Source: Inonotus obliquus (lineage: Eukaryota > Basidiomycota > Agaricomycetes > Hymenochaetales > Hymenochaetaceae). From it: DNA of 64,000 bases. Both the position numbers and the translations under genes were made by a program. The notes below the pieces were generated by a model that did no database searches, was not told the origin of the DNA, and saw nothing but the letters and a program-made list of their open reading frames with translations. Shown one piece after another: positions 61,108-64,000 of the stretch. Every line of letters begins with the position of its first letter. Positions within the stretch are counted from its first letter, which is position 1. The stretch spans positions 62,001 through 126,000 of the forward strand of contig JAJHTX010000004.1 in the NCBI GenBank assembly GCA_032164295.1, written 5' to 3'.

Positions 61108-62571
61108 TGTTTATCTCCGTGGAGGGTTCGTTGATTCTTGATCGACGGACCAATCTGGCTTATTCCTCGGTCTGAGGGGTTAATCCAAATTCTACAATAC
61201 TGGTTATGGAATTGCTAATCACCTTAGTGGACTGTGTAGCTGATCCGATCTGAAACAACCAGCAACTAACTAATATTGCAGTTGAACCTGATACTATAAT
61301 CGTACAGTATTAAGTCGGCGTGAAGACGCGATTGTTATACTGATTGTTATTCACGATAAGGGAATATCGGGAATCGCACTACGTTGTGAGTAGCTCGTAC
61401 CGTGCGGACAATAGGGAGGACAATCTAGTTGCAATCCGTATTTTTAGCTTCACTTCGATTTCACACAATCGGTTTAGTTCAGCCGTGTCGCTACTGGTAA
61501 TTTACTGGCTCGCAAGTAATTGATGTTACGATTTAACTTAGGGACTTATGGTAGGGTCCCTTGACTTGGATTAAACTGCTAGGTCGGCTCTACGATGGCC
61601 TCCTTATATACTAATTTACATGTGTGACGTTACTACCTTGTTACTTACTGTTTATGGTATTTATCTGTTTCTTCCTCTATGATACCTGGTCCGTGCTTTC
61701 TCTTTACTTCCTTCCTCATTTCACTACCTCTGTGTTACTAGCCTCTCTTTGATTAGTTTAGTGTAGTGGGCGGTACCATCTTGTAGATAGGTTTGATCCT
61801 TGTGTAGGTAACGGCACTTGATCTAGTTCAGCTATTCTAGGTAATTGCTGAGTCATCTGTCCTTGTATTTCGGGTCTCGTTGGTATCGGTGGGATCGGTC
61901 GTGGTACAGTCAGCCAGTTTCGAATAGTTTGCACTCGTGTATATCCTGGCGTTGTCCTAGCGCGTTGTAGGGTTATCCCTTGTACTCCTTGTAGGTGTAT
62001 TACTCCGCCGTACTGTTCTACCTTTATTTCCATTATGGTATATCCATAAGGTAATCCTCGACTTATGTAATTCATTATCCAATGCCCCCAAGCATATGCA
62101 GTTCTCTCATTCGTTCCGGCTTGGTCTCGCTTGTAGGCAATGTCGACGTCTACTATAGCTGCGTCGCATCGTTCGTGTCTTCCTTCCTGTGCTACGTTTC
62201 GTATTCCGATCATCATTACAAAGTATCCGGCGTCGTAGGATAATACTCGTATCTCCCTTTCATAAGCCTTTTGCATTTGTTGGTTAGGGTCGTAGGTTAG
62301 TTCTACAAATCGACGTCGTATCATTATGTCGGCTTGTCCGTTCATTATGTCTCCGTAAGTGATCTCTCTGATTAATTCTCGCATTAGTCCTCCAGCTAGT
62401 TCTTTAGCTGGGCGGCACGTGTTGCAACATCGTAGTATATTGCTTCGCGGTGTCGGGGGAACGATGGGCTGTTCTAGTACTTGTATTACTGCCGCTAACC
62501 GTTCTTGTATCCAACGTAGGACGCTCATAGTTATTGGCTTATTAATGATGGATAATACTACCTTTCTAACA
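61108..62571 (-). repeat. 5' LTR of the gag-only element (1464 bp)
   Basis: Same length and ends as 40953-42416, one base difference seen (62418 C versus 42263 T). TATA box at 61603-61610 (minus). Confidence 0.93.
61758..62528 (-). CDS. LTR-encoded protein, 256 aa (5' LTR copy)
   Basis: Encodes the same protein as 41603-42373; the start MSVLRWIQERL is at 62528, about 43 nt inside the LTR. The open frame also extends upstream into the hAT exon by chance. The copy in a 5' LTR lies upstream of the element's TATA box, so only the 3' LTR copy would be on the genomic RNA; this copy would need another promoter. Confidence 0.6.
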   Translation of the reverse strand: MSVLRWIQERLAAVIQVLEQPIVPPTPRSNILRCCNTCRPAKELAGGLMRELIREITYGDIMNGQADIMIRRRFVELTYDPNQQMQKAYEREIRVLSYDAGYFVMMIGIRNVAQEGRHERCDAAIVDVDIAYKRDQAGTNERTAYAWGHWIMNYISRGLPYGYTIMEIKVEQYGGVIHLQGVQGITLQRARTTPGYTRVQTIRNWLTVPRPIPPIPTRPEIQGQMTQQLPRIAELDQVPLPTQGSNLSTRWYRPLH

Positions 62572-64000
62572 ATACTCGCGATATTCACGTCTTGAGCAGA
62601 AACTGTCAATTTCATTCCGAAAGCATAGAGCTCGTACTTAATAAGAGGATTAATTATATACCAATATATTCAAAAAGTAGTTTCTTACTGAGCATGCAAT
62701 GCGTAGATGACCATCGAGTTGGAACATCTAAGATCAGTATTAATGCAACTGTCTCCTTTTTGGTTGCGTCTGTCGAACTGGATTTTAGGTGATTTATCCA
62801 TTCTTCTCGACGCTGTGGTGAAAAGCGTATCATCTTGACTAGCTTTCGAAGCTATTTAGAAATTAGTTTATTATATACATAAGAATAAATTTGAGATACC
62901 TTCGCAACAGATGTTAGTATCCCTGAGTAATCGTCATCATCTTCACTAGGGTTATCTTCATGTGCAGCTTCGTCATCTTCATCAAGTGGTAATGTATCGT
63001 TTTGGTACGGTTCAGACTGAGTAACTGCGTTTTTCGTAACTCCAATTGCATCAAGAAGCTTTATTACTAATTAGTAAATTGTTTGCGAGAATAGAGAAAT
63101 AAGACACTGACCTGTAATGCGGCAAGATGGACAGTATGTGGCATACATCGCATTCGAGCTTTCTGTGCATCAAATTCAATACCATTTGCTCGCATTTTAA
63201 CTTCTAAACTCTTCAGTAAAGTATCATTGTTTGACGCATTGTCACAATTGATCGCAATAAGCTAAGAAATATATATTGTAATGATTAGTATAGCGTATTA
63301 TAGAATTTATGTTTGCGTACCTTATTCTTCATATCATATCGTTCTAGCGTCTTCCATACTATGTCCCCAAGATTACTTCCAGTATGGCGCCCACTTATCT
63401 CCTCGAAAGTAATAAGCTGTTCGTCTAAATTTCTCTTTATAAGTATTACTTTGTATATTAAAAAGAAACTTACGAAGCTTCCAGTCATTTGAGACAAAAT
63501 GCACAACAATTGCAAGAAATGTGTAACCATTGCTTGATAACCATGCATCAAGAGATAGCACAACCTTCGATTTCAGTGTCTTTTATTTTTGATTAATAGA
63601 TATTATACGTATATAACTAGAAACACGTACCTTCATCTTGTCCTTAAAGAGCCTTTCCTCTTCGTTTCGCATATTTTTTATACAATTCTTAATCGAATCT
63701 GCACCAAGAATTGAAAGCGATGACGGCTGATGATATGTATACTGAAGAAGCCTCCTAAAAAATGGATTTTCCGCCTCAGTGAAAGGTTGGTCGCTTGCAA
63801 CTATCCATTCAACAAGATAACGATGAAATGTATTCTCGTCCCATAATCCCTGTAATTATAGTTAAGTTATGTGACTATATAAAAATTATAAGTCTTACAT
63901 GTCTCTGTTCTGCCTGACGACGGAACATATCTTCAACTGTTAAGTTTACCCCCTCAGAAGTGATTTCTTGCAAACGTTCACGAGAGGGATTAACTAAAAG
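62572..64000 (-). pseudogene. hAT transposase, N-terminal/middle part (split, extends past the window)
   Basis: Exons on the minus strand from the right edge: PSRERLQEITSEGVNLTV; GLWDENTFHRYLVEWIVASD and FRRLLQYTYHQPSSL (about 63850-63630); LSLDAWLSSNGYTFLAIVVH (about 63565-63475); LDEQLITFEEISGRHTGSNL (about 63430-63320); LIAINCDNASNNDTLLKSLE and FDAQKARMRCMPHTVHLAAL (63263-63113); an acidic exon (63063-62905); INHLKSSSTDATKK, LDVPTRWSSTHCML (62850-62690); then RALCFRNEIDSFCSRREYRE running into the LTR element. The DAW, CDNASNND and TRWxSTxxML motifs are hallmarks of hAT transposases. Frames are intact; the only break is the LTR insertion. Confidence 0.88.

Larger units (their letters stand above)
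40953..62571 (-). mobile_element. Gag-only LTR retrotransposon (7.4 kb without the nested Gypsy)
   Basis: Two direct 1464-bp LTRs (40953-42416, 61108-62571), TG...CA ends, perfect 5-bp duplication ATACT (40948-40952, 62572-62576). The LTRs differ at only one base that I found (T at 42263, C at 62418, in a CpG context), so the insertion is young. Internal ORFs in sense order on the minus strand: 129 aa, 532 aa, Gag with a zinc knuckle (320 aa), and a fourth ORF cut by the Gypsy insertion. No protease, reverse transcriptase, RNase H or integrase motif is visible in the 4.5 kb of internal sequence, so it needs enzymes in trans. Confidence 0.85.
39889..64000 (-). mobile_element. hAT transposon (host of the nested LTR elements), right end outside window
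   Basis: The end near 39889 begins TAGGGTTCCGACCGTAT directly after GCCACGAT; the spacer of copy 2 has GCCACGAT at 37795 followed by unrelated sequence, which marks the insertion point. The transposase is on the minus strand: N-terminal exons at 62572-64000 and C-terminal exons at 40068-40952, separated by the LTR element 40953-62571. The other end is beyond 64000. Confidence 0.8.

Overview
The window looks like a chromosome segment of a filamentous basidiomycete, probably an Agaricomycete. Genes are split by many 48-75 nt introns with GT-AG ends and CTRAC/CTAAT-like branch sites. Host genes include IMP dehydrogenase, a GH85 endoglycosidase, an extracellular-type intradiol dioxygenase, HRP1 and RNA14. 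The Ty3/Gypsy polyprotein has the FIDDLP/HPPEF style I associate with mushroom-forming fungi. The organism call is inference; no rRNA or species marker is present.

Layout. (1) 1-4000: the end of an acidic protein gene and a six-segment C2H2 zinc-finger gene on the minus strand. (2) 4051-14370: a repeat island. A 7.3 kb inverted-repeat element (7085-14370, imperfect 8-bp target duplication) carries decayed pieces of unrelated host genes (RAD23-type ubiquitin-like domain, mitotic cyclin, leucine-rich repeat) and has been hit by a Gypsy solo LTR. Two copies of a TGGGGAGTGG-ended DNA element (4051-7074 and 13299-14345) sit at its two ends; the left copy was itself hit by a TA-flanked MITE and by another solo LTR. 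(3) 14525-33374: the gene-rich core: IMPDH, intradiol dioxygenase, ENGase, HRP1, a coiled-coil protein with two zinc-finger-like modules, RNA14 and a 169-aa unknown with twin introns. HRP1 and RNA14 both act in mRNA 3'-end cleavage/polyadenylation and each starts at a divergent promoter. (4) 33740-39860: a tandem array of an unrecognised membrane-segment protein (two intact copies, one pseudogene) with a homologous spacer before each. (5) 39889-64000: a four-layer nest. The third array copy is entered by an hAT transposon, whose transposase gene is split by a 7.4 kb gag-only LTR element (LTRs 40953-42416 and 61108-62571, TSD ATACT), which is itself split by a 14.2 kb Ty3/Gypsy element (42962-57161, TSD GCGC).

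Most interesting points: an LTR-encoded (U3) protein ORF that occurs in the gag-only element and, diverged and broken, in the solo LTR at 5358-6830; a TATA-preceded, intron-containing gene in antisense orientation inside the Gypsy element; and the inverted-repeat element carrying host gene fragments. Exon junctions were chosen by reading splice sites and checking that phases add up; homology calls are from memory of families, with no search run.
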